A stretch of 64,000 bases of DNA from an uncultured Litoreibacter sp. (GTDB lineage Bacteria > Pseudomonadota > Alphaproteobacteria > Rhodobacterales > Rhodobacteraceae): contig CANLUY010000002.1 in assembly GCA_947494435.1 (NCBI GenBank), positions 372,001-436,000 on the forward strand, read 5' to 3'. The notes beneath the pieces were generated by a model. The model ran no database searches. It was not told where the DNA came from and saw only the letters and a list, made by a program, of their open reading frames with translations. Shown one piece after another: positions 32,750 through 42,403 of this stretch. The translations under genes were made by a program, and so were the position numbers. Numbering within the stretch: the stretch's first letter is position 1; each line of letters starts with the position of its first letter.

Positions 32750-33769
32750 TCAGGGGCGTCTCGCTTTGTTGAACTCTCGCAGTCGTGCGAAAACATCGAC
32801 GCCGATCTGCCGGTATAGGTCAAGTATATCAACAAGAACCCAGTTCTCGCGGATCAAATCATTCTCAATGCGCCAAAAATCCAAAGAGCGGAGTTCTACA
32901 GCTTTGCCCGCTGGCGCGATGCCCATCCAGCCATCGCCTGTGAGTGAAAGTTTCATATCTGGCCACCCTGTTACGGCGACATAGTTGCCTTCTGCAAAGA
33001 AGTGGTAGTCAATCCCATCGAGGTCCTGTCCACGGTCGGGCATTCCGTTGAGAAACGGAATTTGGTGCCAGTTGCGAAATCCCTTGATTCCACGCGCCGT
33101 TCCTATCCCGGCGGGGCCATACCATGACATGCGGGGGTGCCAGAAGCGCTCCAGTTGCATCACTTCGGGGTCACCTTGGGACGGGTGTTTCCCCAAATGA
33201 TCTAGCATGTCCCCAACGATCTTTAATGACTTTTCGGAACATTCCTGATCGTGCGGGCCAAGCCCGTCTTGCGTTGCGGGGGAGGGGGTTAGCCATTCTC
33301 GTCCTAAAGAAGGGGCCATTGGCCAAGCGCCCGCCTGCATCATCAACTCTGGGATGTCCCAGATCATCTGCATTTCGACGACTTGGTTGTCCTCAATGCG
33401 ATAATATTCGTGAAATCGCATATGGGCCTGATGACCCGTCGGTGGGATGTCGAGAAAAGACTTTTCGAAACTGCCCGTGAAATATCCACCACAGCCGATC
33501 CAGCGGGCACCTTGCGCCGTCATTCCGTCCACAACAATCCAGTCACGGCGTTCCAGATCCGGGAAAGCTTCGTAAAGCAGTGCGAGAGTTGCCGCGTAAT
33601 AGGCATCCGGACCAACAACATCCCCAAACGGATGGCACAGATGCAAATCTGCGTCTGGTTGCATCACGCCCGCCAAAGCGATCTTTACCGCCTTAGGGTC
33701 GAAATCATACATCGCCGCACGCAGCTCGTTGATCAAACCGCGTGCTTTGTTGGTGTCGGGGTTGTTCAC
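32750..33769 (-). CDS. Two-domain NTF2/SnoaL-fold protein (A)
   Basis: A 339-residue protein, also a tandem of SnoaL-like domains. The first half carries HEYYRIEDNQVVEMQMIWD, a typical SnoaL strand pair, and the second half carries a similar RIENDLIRENWVLVDILDLY. It is related in layout but not closely similar to the other two-domain protein of this unit. The start is GTG, immediately after the stop of the dehydrogenase gene. A catabolic isomerase or dehydratase role is possible but unproven. Confidence 0.75.
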   Translation of the reverse strand: MNNPDTNKARGLINELRAAMYDFDPKAVKIALAGVMQPDADLHLCHPFGDVVGPDAYYAATLALLYEAFPDLERRDWIVVDGMTAQGARWIGCGGYFTGSFEKSFLDIPPTGHQAHMRFHEYYRIEDNQVVEMQMIWDIPELMMQAGAWPMAPSLGREWLTPSPATQDGLGPHDQECSEKSLKIVGDMLDHLGKHPSQGDPEVMQLERFWHPRMSWYGPAGIGTARGIKGFRNWHQIPFLNGMPDRGQDLDGIDYHFFAEGNYVAVTGWPDMKLSLTGDGWMGIAPAGKAVELRSLDFWRIENDLIRENWVLVDILDLYRQIGVDVFARLREFNKARRP

Positions 33770-35098
33770 TTACTCAGCCGCATCCTTGTACGGAGCAGGG
33801 CCACCATAAGGCACGTTCAACCCACCATAGCGGCGCACGCGCAGGTTCGCTTGCTCAGCATGACCGACAAACCCTTCCAGCAAGCAGAGACGGGAGCAAT
33901 ATGCGCCAATATCAGCTGCAGCTTGGTCCGTGGTGACCTTTTGATAACTATGGGTTTTGAGATATTTCCCAACCCATAGACCGCCGGTATACCGGCCTGC
34001 CTTCTTGGTTGGCAGCGTATGGTTTGTCCCAATGACCTTGTCGCCATTCGCTACATTTGTGCGAGGGCCTAGGAACAAAGCCCCATAGCATGTCATTTTT
34101 TCAAGGAACCAGTCGTCGCGGTCTGTCATTACTTGCACATGTTCCGAAGCGATATCGTCGGCCACTTCAAGCATTTCTTCATATGTGTCGCACAGGATGA
34201 TCTCACCGTAATCCTCCCAGGATTTCGACGCTGTATCTGCGGTAGGGATGATCTTCAAAATGCGCTCAATTTCCGACATCGTATTGTCCGCCAGTTTCCG
34301 CGAATTTGTTACCAACACAGCTGGCGAATTATATCCGTGTTCCGCTTGCCCCAGCAAATCAGTGGCGCATAGCTCGCCGTCCACCGTGTCATCCGCGATC
34401 ACCATGGTTTCTGTCGGGCCGGCAAACAGATCAATTCCAACGCGGCCGAACAGTTGTCGTTTGGCTTCGGCCACAAAAGCGTTGCCAGGACCGACAAGCA
34501 TGTGAACAGGGTCAATCGTCTCCGTGCCGAGGGCCATCGCCCCGATCCCTTGAATGCCGCCAAGTACGTAAATTTCATGTGCACCACCAAGATGCATCGC
34601 TGCAATTACCGCCGGGTTCGGTTCGCCTTTGAACGGTGGCGTGCACGCAATGATGCGTGGAACGCCAGCGACAGACGCCGTTGCCACTGACATATGGGCA
34701 GAGGCGACCATAGGAAATTTGCCACCGGGTACGTAACAGCCGACAGACTGAACGGGAATGTTTTTGTGGCCGAGGATCACCCCCGGCATCGGTTCAACTT
34801 CTATGTCCAGCATCGAGTCGCGTTGCGCCTGCGCAAAGGCGCGGACCTGCTCTTGTGCGAATTTAATGTCGGCCATGTCGCGATCAGAGACTTTGGCCAT
34901 CAGAGCCTCGATATCTGCTTCGGACAGTTTGAAGCTGTCAGGCGTGTAATTGTCGAATTTAGCAGATAACTCGCGCACTGCCGTGTCACCGCGCGCATCG
35001 ATGTCCTTCAATGTGGCTTCCACGACTTGGCGCACCTGAGCGTCATCATCTTGCCGATCTGCTTCTGATTTCCCGCGTTTTAGATATTCGATGGCCAT
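33770..35098 (-). CDS. Histidinol-dehydrogenase-family enzyme, HpsN-like (sulfopropanediol 3-dehydrogenase type)
   Basis: A 442-residue zinc- and NAD-dependent dehydrogenase. Candidate zinc and catalytic residues are visible in [20 protein letters not shown] and [11 protein letters not shown]. Sequence and gene context differ from biosynthetic HisD and resemble HpsN, which oxidises 2,3-dihydroxypropane-1-sulfonate in roseobacters; there is no his operon nearby. The start ATG at 35098 has GGAGGAAA nine bases upstream; ATG 35113 is in frame but lacks a site. It is the first gene of the leftward unit with two SnoaL proteins and a LacI regulator. Substrate assignment is tentative. Confidence 0.78.
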   Translation of the reverse strand: MAIEYLKRGKSEADRQDDDAQVRQVVEATLKDIDARGDTAVRELSAKFDNYTPDSFKLSEADIEALMAKVSDRDMADIKFAQEQVRAFAQAQRDSMLDIEVEPMPGVILGHKNIPVQSVGCYVPGGKFPMVASAHMSVATASVAGVPRIIACTPPFKGEPNPAVIAAMHLGGAHEIYVLGGIQGIGAMALGTETIDPVHMLVGPGNAFVAEAKRQLFGRVGIDLFAGPTETMVIADDTVDGELCATDLLGQAEHGYNSPAVLVTNSRKLADNTMSEIERILKIIPTADTASKSWEDYGEIILCDTYEEMLEVADDIASEHVQVMTDRDDWFLEKMTCYGALFLGPRTNVANGDKVIGTNHTLPTKKAGRYTGGLWVGKYLKTHSYQKVTTDQAAADIGAYCSRLCLLEGFVGHAEQANLRVRRYGGLNVPYGGPAPYKDAAE

Positions 35099-35144
35099 GA
35101 CTGTTTCCTCCACTACGGTGCCTGACGATAAGTTTTAGCAGGTG

Positions 35145-35158
35145 TGAATACGTATTCA
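35145..35158. promoter_or_regulatory. Perfect palindrome, probable LacI-family operator
   Basis: TGAATACGTATTCA is an exact 14-base palindrome with a central CG, the usual form of LacI/GalR-family operators. It is 47 bases upstream of the HpsN-like gene. On the reverse strand TTGAAT overlaps its edge and is followed after 16 bases by TAAAAC, which could be the -35 and -10 boxes, so bound regulator would block the promoter. Confidence 0.6.
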
Positions 35159-35340
35159 AGTTTATTCAGGAGAGTTGTTGATGTCGCGACAGAGAGCGCA
35201 AACCCGCGTCGAAATGACGTGCAGTGCTGCCCGTAACCAACGAAGTTGTGACTGTCGCAGGGCAACGGGTCGCACCACAAGAACTTGACCTTCGCCACAC
35301 GCTTAGCTCATTACAAACCTATGCAATTTAGGTATAACCC

Positions 35341-37320
35341 ATGATCCCTGAACTTGGCCAATTTGCCCTCGCGCTCGCATTGATGGCCGCGTTGGTGCAG
35401 TCTCTTTTGCCAATTATTGGTGCGACAAGAGGCGATCGCACATGGATGGAAAGCGCGCAAACGACGGCAGTTGTTCAAGCTCTGCTCGTTGCATTTGCTT
35501 TCGGTGCACTGATGCACGCTTATATCATCAGTGACTTCACTGTTTTGAATGTGGTTGAGAATTCCCATTCCTTGAAGCCGATGCTTTACAAAGTAGCCGG
35601 GACATGGGGAAACCACGAAGGTTCCTTGCTGCTTTGGGTGCTCATATTGGCACTTTTCGGTGCCGCAGTCGCGGTTTTCGCGTCAAACATACCACTCGCG
35701 TTGAAAGCACGCACGCTCTCAGTACAGGCTTGGATCTCGGTCGGGTTTCTGAGCTTTCTCATTCTGACATCAAATCCGTTTGAGCGCGTGTTCCCACCTC
35801 CGCTTGATGGACAGGACTTGAATCCGCTGCTTCAGGACTTTGGCCTCGCGATCCATCCACCGCTTCTTTACATCGGATATGTCGGTTTCTCGATTGTGTT
35901 TTCGTTTGCGGTCGCCGCTCTGATCGAAGGGCGCGTGGATCCGGCTTGGGCGCGCTGGGTTAGACCGTGGACGCTTGCTGCATGGACCTCGCTCACTGGA
36001 GGCATCGCCCTTGGATCCTGGTGGGCTTATTACGAGCTTGGGTGGGGCGGCTGGTGGTTCTGGGACCCTGTCGAAAACGTCTCTTTCATGCCGTGGCTCG
36101 CCGGCACTGCGCTGCTGCACTCCGCAATTGTGACGGAGAAAAGAGACACGTTCAAAGCGTGGACCATTCTTTTGGCGATCCTCACCTTCTCTTTGTCCTT
36201 GCTCGGGACGTTCATCGTCCGGTCGGGTTTGTTGACATCTGTGCACGCGTTCGCCGTTGATCCGGAACGAGGTGTCTATATCCTAGGGCTCTTAGCGGTC
36301 TCTATTCTTGGCTCGCTTGCGTTGTTTGCTTGGCGTGCCCCGGCGATGGAAAGCGGGGGGCTTTTTGCGCCGATCTCGCGAGAAGCTGGGTTGTTGATCA
36401 ACAACCTTTTGATTGCGACGGCCTGCGCGACTGTTCTGTTTGGAACCCTCTATCCATTGTTTCTTGAGGCCATCACCAACGAGAAAATCTCGGTCGGACC
36501 ACCGTTCTTCAATGCGTCTTTCATACCGATCACACTGCCGTTGATTATCGTCATGGGCATCGGTCCGCATCTCAGTTGGAAACGTGCGGATTTGCCGGGC
36601 GTTCTTGCGCGATTGAAGTGGTTGGCCGTCATTGTGTTGCTAGCGACGCTTGTCATCTTGTGGATTGCAAATGGGGGGCCATTGCTGGCCGTTATCTCAA
36701 TGGGGATCGCGGTTTGGCTGATTGGCGCGACGCTTCAGGATTGGGCAAGACGGGCAAAGCTGTTCCAACCCGGAGCTTGGGCACGGATCAGGCGCCAACC
36801 CCGTGCAAGCCATGGTATGACGATGGCTCATTTGGGGCTGGGTGTGCTGATGATGGGCGCGATTGGGTCGAGTGCTTGGAAAAGTGACACGGTTGCCTTT
36901 GCCGAGAAAGGAACGATTGTTCCGATCGCTGGCTTCGAGATCATTTTTGAGGGCATTGAGCAGGTGCGGGGGCCGAACTACATCGCTCAGGTCGCAAGCC
37001 TGAAGGTCACTCAGGATGGTGAGTACATCACAAACCTCTATCCAGAGCGCCGTGTTTACCCAGTTGCGGGAAGTACCACGACTGAAAGTGATATTCGGCA
37101 GACATTGGCAGGTGATCTTTACGTCTCCATCGCCGAACCGGCTTCTGAGGATGCTGCGGGTCTGTGGACGCTGCGGTTGATTTACGAACCGTTGGTCAAC
37201 TTTCTTTGGATCGGGTCCGTCATGCTGGTTCTAGGAGGGGCACTGTCACTGTCAGATCGACGGTTGCGGGTCGGTGCGCCACGCCGCGCCGTTCCTACAA
37301 ACGCAACGCCAGCAGAGTAA
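35341..37320 (+). CDS. ccmF: Cytochrome c-type biogenesis protein CcmF
   Basis: A 659-residue membrane protein of system I cytochrome c maturation, which with CcmH attaches heme to apocytochrome. It has about 15 helices, the tryptophan-rich WWD domain (WWAYYELGWGGWWFWDPVEN) and flanking conserved histidines (for example KVAGTWGNHEGS and LAIHPPLLYIG). Length is standard. It heads the run ccmF-ccmG-ccmH-ccmI; ccmABCDE are not in the window. Confidence 0.96.
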   Translation: MIPELGQFALALALMAALVQSLLPIIGATRGDRTWMESAQTTAVVQALLVAFAFGALMHAYIISDFTVLNVVENSHSLKPMLYKVAGTWGNHEGSLLLWVLILALFGAAVAVFASNIPLALKARTLSVQAWISVGFLSFLILTSNPFERVFPPPLDGQDLNPLLQDFGLAIHPPLLYIGYVGFSIVFSFAVAALIEGRVDPAWARWVRPWTLAAWTSLTGGIALGSWWAYYELGWGGWWFWDPVENVSFMPWLAGTALLHSAIVTEKRDTFKAWTILLAILTFSLSLLGTFIVRSGLLTSVHAFAVDPERGVYILGLLAVSILGSLALFAWRAPAMESGGLFAPISREAGLLINNLLIATACATVLFGTLYPLFLEAITNEKISVGPPFFNASFIPITLPLIIVMGIGPHLSWKRADLPGVLARLKWLAVIVLLATLVILWIANGGPLLAVISMGIAVWLIGATLQDWARRAKLFQPGAWARIRRQPRASHGMTMAHLGLGVLMMGAIGSSAWKSDTVAFAEKGTIVPIAGFEIIFEGIEQVRGPNYIAQVASLKVTQDGEYITNLYPERRVYPVAGSTTTESDIRQTLAGDLYVSIAEPASEDAAGLWTLRLIYEPLVNFLWIGSVMLVLGGALSLSDRRLRVGAPRRAVPTNATPAE

Positions 37321-37324
37321 TCCA

Positions 37325-37870
37325 TTGAAACGTGTCCTCTTTCTTTTGCCGCTTGTTTTGGCTGTCGTGATTGGCGGCTTTGCGCTTTGGGGTTTGTCCG
37401 GCGGACGTGACCCGGCACAGATTCCGTCTGCGCTGATCTCCAAGCCGGTGCCTGATGTGACGCTACCGCCAATTGAAGGGATCGCTACCCCGGGTCTCAG
37501 CAAGGCTGACTTGCAAGGGCAAGGGCTGACTTTGGTGAACGTCTTCGCAAGTTGGTGTGGACCATGTCGTGCCGAGCATCCAATTCTGACGCGCATGACC
37601 GCGGAGCAAGACCTGCGCATTGTTGCGATCAACTACAAAGACAAACCGGAAGCAGCGGTCGCTTGGCTTGAAGAGTTGGGCAATCCCTATGAGTTGATCG
37701 GATCAGACTACTCTGGGCGTGGTGGGATTGAGTGGGGCGTCACTGGCGTCCCTGAAACATTTATCGTCAGCAATGACGGGATCGTTCTCTATCGCTTCCC
37801 TGGGCCCGTTGTTGGAGACGGACAAAGACGGTTCCAAGACGCGCTTGATGCGGCGAGGGCTGCAGAATGA
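37325..37870 (+). CDS. ccmG: Thiol:disulfide interchange protein CcmG/DsbE
   Basis: A 181-residue membrane-anchored thioredoxin-like protein that keeps apocytochrome cysteines reduced for heme attachment. It has an N-terminal signal anchor LFLLPLVLAVVIGGFALWG and the active site NVFASWCGPCRAEHP (Cys-78, Cys-81). The only sensible start in the 4-base gap after ccmF is TTG at 37325 (reading MKRVLF); longer frames overlap ccmF. It overlaps ccmH by ATGA. Confidence 0.93.
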   Translation: MKRVLFLLPLVLAVVIGGFALWGLSGGRDPAQIPSALISKPVPDVTLPPIEGIATPGLSKADLQGQGLTLVNVFASWCGPCRAEHPILTRMTAEQDLRIVAINYKDKPEAAVAWLEELGNPYELIGSDYSGRGGIEWGVTGVPETFIVSNDGIVLYRFPGPVVGDGQRRFQDALDAARAAE

Positions 37871-38316
37871 AGCGTATTCTGTTGAGCCTCATCCTTCTTG
37901 CGTCACCGGTGTTTGCCGTTGAGCCTGATGAAGTGCTCGATGATCCGGTTCTCGAAGAACGTGCGCGCGTGATCAGTGCCGAAGTGCGGTGCGTCGTGTG
38001 CCAGAACGAACCCATTGATAGCTCAAACGCGGGCGTTGCGCGTGACTTGCGCATTATCATTCGGGAGCGTCTTGTGGCGGGCGACACTAACGAAGAGGTG
38101 TTTGAATATCTCGTGCTGCGTTACGGTGACTTCGTCTTGTTCAATCCGCCATGGAAACCCTCAACCTACGCGCTTTGGTTGGGGCCATTCGTGATACTGA
38201 TTTTTGGGTTTGGCGCGGTGGTTCTCACGCTGACGCGAAAAAAAGCAGTGCCTGCCGCCACGCTTTCGGCTGCAGAACAGGAAGAGCTCGAAAAGCTTCG
38301 GAGTGATAGATCATGA
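37867..38316 (+). CDS. ccmH: Cytochrome c-type biogenesis protein CcmH (Ccl2)
   Basis: A 149-residue periplasmic, membrane-tethered thiol protein with signal peptide MKRILLSLILLASPVFA. The RCVVC motif (Cys-42, Cys-45) reduces or presents the CXXCH heme motif, and a C-terminal helix ALWLGPFVILIFGFGAVVL anchors it. This is the short form matching the N-terminal half of E. coli CcmH; the other half is the separate next gene, ccmI. Confidence 0.94.
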   Translation: MKRILLSLILLASPVFAVEPDEVLDDPVLEERARVISAEVRCVVCQNEPIDSSNAGVARDLRIIIRERLVAGDTNEEVFEYLVLRYGDFVLFNPPWKPSTYALWLGPFVILIFGFGAVVLTLTRKKAVPAATLSAAEQEELEKLRSDRS

Positions 38317-39455
38317 TCTGGGCTGTTGCTGCGATTATGGCTTTGTCCGTTGCCGTTGGTCTGCTGTGGCCATTAGGCTCGAAGGCGAGCGTAAGATCAG
38401 GCCGTGTTTCAAAGACAATGGCGATCTACGAAGACCAATTATCAGAAGTCGAGCGCGATCAAGAGCGTGGATTGATCACCGCAAGTGAAGCACAAGCAGC
38501 GCAGGTTGAGATCAAGCGCCGGATGCTTGGCGCCGGTGAGGATGAAGCGCCGGTCGCTGAGCGCTCTGGTAAAGGTGGTATTATCGCCAGCGCGCTGTTT
38601 GTCCCAGTTGCAGCCTTCGCGCTCTACACCCAAATCGGTGCGCCAAATGTGCCGACCGTGCCCTTTGCTGAGCGTGCAGACGAACAACGCGACGCAGCCC
38701 AGTTGCAAACCCTACTTGGGGAGTTGAAGTCAAGATTGGAATCTGATCCGGAGGGTGGTGAGACGCGCGGTTGGACATTGCTGGCGACGACATTGATGAA
38801 CCAAAACCGCTACAGTGAAGCTGCTGATGCATTTTCGAAATTGATTGATCGCGATGACGCGACATCCGCTACGTTTTCGCAATATGCTGAAGCGTTGATT
38901 TTAGCTGAGAACGGCACTGTTACACCGCTAGCAGGTCGGATTATTGCGAAGTCTGCAGAACTCGATCCGACCAATCCTGCGGCGACCTACTATAGCGCGA
39001 TAGAACAAGATCAGGCAGGTAACTCCGCTCAGGCGCGCGCGTTGTTGCTGGATAGGATCGCAGAAGAGGGGCAGCCAGCCCCTTGGATGCCGACTTTCCT
39101 AACCCTTGCTAATAATATTGGGACGCAATTGGGGGAAGAGCCAGTCACGTTGCCGGAGTTTGAGACCCCCTCGGGTCCGAAACAAGATGACATTGAAGCG
39201 GCGTCCGAGATGTCGGAAGAGGATCGTGAAGCCTTCATCCGGACGATGGTCGACGGACTGGAAGAACGCCTTCAAGATGAGCCGGAGAACCTTGATGGCT
39301 GGCTTCAGCTTGCACGGTCTTTGATGGTTCTGGGCGAACAAGATCGCGCGTTGGCAGCGCTCAAGTCGGCGCAACCTCTGGTGTCAAACCTTCCGGCAGA
39401 TGATCCGCGGCGTCTGACGGTTGAAACCGGTTTGGCGCAGTTAGGATTCGACTAG
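38313..39455 (+). CDS. ccmI: Cytochrome c maturation protein CcmI (Cyc1-type TPR protein)
   Basis: A 380-residue protein with two N-terminal membrane helices (IWAVAAIMALSVAVGLLWPL and about residues 88-105) and a C-terminal TPR region (for example GWTLLATTLMNQNRYSEAAD and DGWLQLARSLMVLGEQDRAL). It is the apocytochrome chaperone of system I in alphaproteobacteria. Its stop shares the four bases CTAG with the stop of the convergent DsbD-like gene. Confidence 0.92.
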   Translation: MIWAVAAIMALSVAVGLLWPLGSKASVRSGRVSKTMAIYEDQLSEVERDQERGLITASEAQAAQVEIKRRMLGAGEDEAPVAERSGKGGIIASALFVPVAAFALYTQIGAPNVPTVPFAERADEQRDAAQLQTLLGELKSRLESDPEGGETRGWTLLATTLMNQNRYSEAADAFSKLIDRDDATSATFSQYAEALILAENGTVTPLAGRIIAKSAELDPTNPAATYYSAIEQDQAGNSAQARALLLDRIAEEGQPAPWMPTFLTLANNIGTQLGEEPVTLPEFETPSGPKQDDIEAASEMSEEDREAFIRTMVDGLEERLQDEPENLDGWLQLARSLMVLGEQDRALAALKSAQPLVSNLPADDPRRLTVETGLAQLGFD

Positions 39456-41509
39456 CCATCAGCGTCTTCGAACGCCTTACTGACGATCGCAGAGGTCAGA
39501 AGTTCAGGAAGAGGGATACCGTTCGGCGCAGTCGGTCCGTAGACGATATTGAACGGAATACCAAATCGCCCGTTAGCCTTTAGATAGCTCAGAATTGTTT
39601 CATCTGGGCGTGTCCAATCGCCTCGCATCGCAACAACATCGTCTTGGGTCAACAGGTCAGCGACGGGTGACCGATCCAATACAAGAGCCTTGTTCGCTTT
39701 GCAGCTCAGGCACCAATCAGCTGTGACATCTACAAATACTGTCTTGCCTTCCGCAACCAGCGTAGAAATGTCGTCCGGTCCAAAGGCAACCCAGCCTGCG
39801 TCAGTAGAAACCGCCGGTGCGGTCGGTCTTGTGATAGCGGCAGGCAGGCCTAGTGCGATGCCAAGGGTGGCTGCGACCAATGCAATTCTTGTTTTTCCTG
39901 AGCGCAAGATTGCAAGAACAAGAACGGCTCCAACCAAACAAGCTGCGGTCAAGGCCATTGCAAATGGACCGATGACGCCCGAGATCACGGAAAGCAACCA
40001 TATCGCAGTTGCGATCAGTAATGCCCCCATCACCCATTTCAACTGGTTCATCCAAGCGCCGGGTTTGGGCAACAGACCCACTGAACTTGGCCAGATCGCG
40101 ACAAGTATGTAGGGCAAAGCCAAGCCCAGTCCCAAAGCTGTGAAAATCACCATTGTCTGAACGCTAGATCCAGCTAGCGCGAAAGTGACTGCGGTTCCCA
40201 AGAAGGGTGCTGAACAAGGTGTTGCCAACACGGCAGCAAGTGCACCAATCGAAAAGTCACCCAAAAGGCTCCCGTTGGTGCCGGTGCCTGCAAGCTTTGT
40301 ATTCATCGACTGCGGCAAAGAGATCTCAAAAAGGCCGAACAGATTTGCGGCAAATAGCGTGATGATCGCTGTAATCGTGATCAGGAAATAGGGATTCTGA
40401 AATTGGATACCCCAACCAATTGCCCCGCCTCCGGCCCGAATGCCCAGAAGTATTGAAGCCAAGACCCACATGAATGCCAGCACACCAAGTGCAGACATCA
40501 AAAACCCTGTGCGCACGCGGGCAGGGCTTTGGTCCGCTGCTTTCAGTACAGAAGCAAATTTTATGGTTAGAACCGGCAGGACGCAGGGCATGAAGTTCAA
40601 AATTACACCACCGACGAAAGCCAGAAGAAAGAACCATCCGAGATTGGAAGCCGTGCCGCTATCCGTCTCAACGATGCCGCCGAGCTCTGGTACAAAAGCG
40701 GCAGCACGTGTTTGATCTGTGACAACCAATTCGAGCGGAGGCGGATCAGCAGGTGCGCCGAGGATTTCAAAGCTGACGGTTGCAGATTTTCCACCCTCGT
40801 TCAGCGCGATCTTAGGTGGTCCGAAGGCCCCATCGAGCCCTAGGTCAGGAATGACACTTAAACCGTTAAAAGGCGCTTCTGATCGCAGCGCGATGGCAAG
40901 TCGTGCTGCATCCAAGTCAAGCGAGGTTGCTTCTATCTTGATGTCACTCACTGCTCCATCGACCGGAAGAGTATTGACGGCGTCAGCAATCAACGCGCCG
41001 GAAGACCGATCAATGGCATTGCCTGGCGGAAGGACGACTGTCAGCTCAAATATTTCCGGAACGCAAAGCTCTGCACACACCAACAGGTTGAACGTCCCTT
41101 TCGCCACAAGCGTTTCGCCGGGCGTCTCCATTTGGAGTTTAATCGGGAACGTGACCGCATGCTCATAGCCATAATTTTCAATCTCAAAAGCAGAGAACCG
41201 TTTTGGAGCAGGCCACATGAGCGTGCTGTCTTTAAGATTTGCAGAACCTGTCCAGTCAATCTCTACAGGATATCCCACGGCACCGGGAGAGCGCCAATAG
41301 GTCTTCCAACCGTCTGCCAATTCAACATGTAACGCGGCAGAGATACTCTCCGCACCGGTCGCGACACCGTTTTCGGCGGTGATTAAACGTGCTGTAATCC
41401 GCTCGCTGACATAGGCGGGCGAACTGGCAGCCATAGCAGTCACACTCATCAAAATGAGTGCCGCAAAACCCAGACAAATTTGACGAAGCAGGACCATATT
41501 AGCTTTCAT
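39452..41509 (-). CDS. DsbD/ScsB-like thiol:disulfide interchange protein
   Basis: About 685 residues in three parts: a signal peptide and periplasmic N-terminal domain with ELCVPE, a membrane domain of about eight helices with paired cysteines (NFMPCVLPVL and LATPCSAPFLG), and a C-terminal thioredoxin-like domain with TADWCLSCK. It moves electrons from cytoplasmic thioredoxin to periplasmic thiol proteins. ATG 41509 gives a clean signal peptide (MKANMVLLRQICLGFAALIL); ATG 41497 is also possible. It diverges from a DsbA/ScsC-like gene and lies beside ccm genes, a natural client set. Confidence 0.88.
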   Translation of the reverse strand: MKANMVLLRQICLGFAALILMSVTAMAASSPAYVSERITARLITAENGVATGAESISAALHVELADGWKTYWRSPGAVGYPVEIDWTGSANLKDSTLMWPAPKRFSAFEIENYGYEHAVTFPIKLQMETPGETLVAKGTFNLLVCAELCVPEIFELTVVLPPGNAIDRSSGALIADAVNTLPVDGAVSDIKIEATSLDLDAARLAIALRSEAPFNGLSVIPDLGLDGAFGPPKIALNEGGKSATVSFEILGAPADPPPLELVVTDQTRAAAFVPELGGIVETDSGTASNLGWFFLLAFVGGVILNFMPCVLPVLTIKFASVLKAADQSPARVRTGFLMSALGVLAFMWVLASILLGIRAGGGAIGWGIQFQNPYFLITITAIITLFAANLFGLFEISLPQSMNTKLAGTGTNGSLLGDFSIGALAAVLATPCSAPFLGTAVTFALAGSSVQTMVIFTALGLGLALPYILVAIWPSSVGLLPKPGAWMNQLKWVMGALLIATAIWLLSVISGVIGPFAMALTAACLVGAVLVLAILRSGKTRIALVAATLGIALGLPAAITRPTAPAVSTDAGWVAFGPDDISTLVAEGKTVFVDVTADWCLSCKANKALVLDRSPVADLLTQDDVVAMRGDWTRPDETILSYLKANGRFGIPFNIVYGPTAPNGIPLPELLTSAIVSKAFEDADG

Positions 41510-41686
41510 GAGCGCACGCGTTGCCTCACTTGGGCGAGGACACGGAACAAGGTCAATCAACAAGCTTGTGAAAGCAAGTGGAAGGCCACAACATCACTGG
41601 CCTGTGATCGTCGTCGGTTTGACAATCACGTGACTGGACCGCACTGTCGCCCGATTGATGTGTTCAACGACCCCAAGGATATCAAG

Positions 41687-42403
41687 ATGTATCGGACGAC
41701 GCTCGCCGCAGCGACTGCCCTCGCGCTGACATTGCCGCTTCAGGCGCAGCAGATGAACGAAGCGGAACTGAAAGAGTTAATTCTGAACACTATTCGCGAC
41801 AATCCTGAGATCGTGATGGAAGCCATTGAAACGCTTCAAGAACGACAAGCGCTCGCAGAGGCTGCAGCTGCGTCGCAGGCCCTTGAAACTCAGCAGGCCG
41901 CGTTGACCAACGACCCCAACGCTCCTGTCTTGGGGAACCCGGACGGGGACATCACGATTGTGGAGTTCTTTGACTATAATTGCGGATATTGTCGCCGCGT
42001 ATTCCCGGCGGTCAAAGAGCTAGTCGCCACAGATGGCAATATTCGTGTTGTAATGCGCGAATGGCCAATTCTAGGCGAGGAAAGTGTGTTCGCCGCACGA
42101 GCCGCTTTGGCGTCACGGAAACAAGGTAAATACGAAGAGTTTCATAACGCATTGATGGGTAATGCCGGTCGGGCGTCGCAGGCAAATGTTCTGAGCATCG
42201 CTGACGAGTTAGGTATGGATATCGACCAGCTTCGCGCTGATATGGAGAGTGCGGAAGTAGAGGCCCACATCGCCACCAGCCGACAATTGACGCAAGCGCT
42301 CGGGCTCAATGGAACCCCTGCATTTGTCTTCGGTGATCAGCTTGTGCCCGGTGCTATTGAACTCGAACAGATGAAAGAGCTAGTTTCTTCTCTGCGCGGT
42401 TAA
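41687..42403 (+). CDS. DsbA-family thiol oxidoreductase, ScsC/Com1-like
   Basis: A 238-residue secreted protein with signal peptide MYRTTLAAATALALTLPLQA. A helical N-terminal stretch (residues 24-70, NEAELKELILNTIRDNPEIV) precedes a DsbA fold with CGYC (Cys-99, Cys-102) and the cis-proline region LNGTPAFVFGD. The N-terminal helix is like the oligomerisation helix of ScsC/Com1 isomerases, and its divergent neighbour is ScsB/DsbD-like. It could be a disulfide isomerase kept reduced by that partner instead of an oxidase. Confidence 0.85.
   Translation: MYRTTLAAATALALTLPLQAQQMNEAELKELILNTIRDNPEIVMEAIETLQERQALAEAAAASQALETQQAALTNDPNAPVLGNPDGDITIVEFFDYNCGYCRRVFPAVKELVATDGNIRVVMREWPILGEESVFAARAALASRKQGKYEEFHNALMGNAGRASQANVLSIADELGMDIDQLRADMESAEVEAHIATSRQLTQALGLNGTPAFVFGDQLVPGAIELEQMKELVSSLRG

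Noticed and set aside
33770-35098. Calling this gene biosynthetic hisD
   Set aside because: No histidine operon context, a LacI regulator in the same unit, and C-terminal features closer to HpsN-like dehydrogenases.
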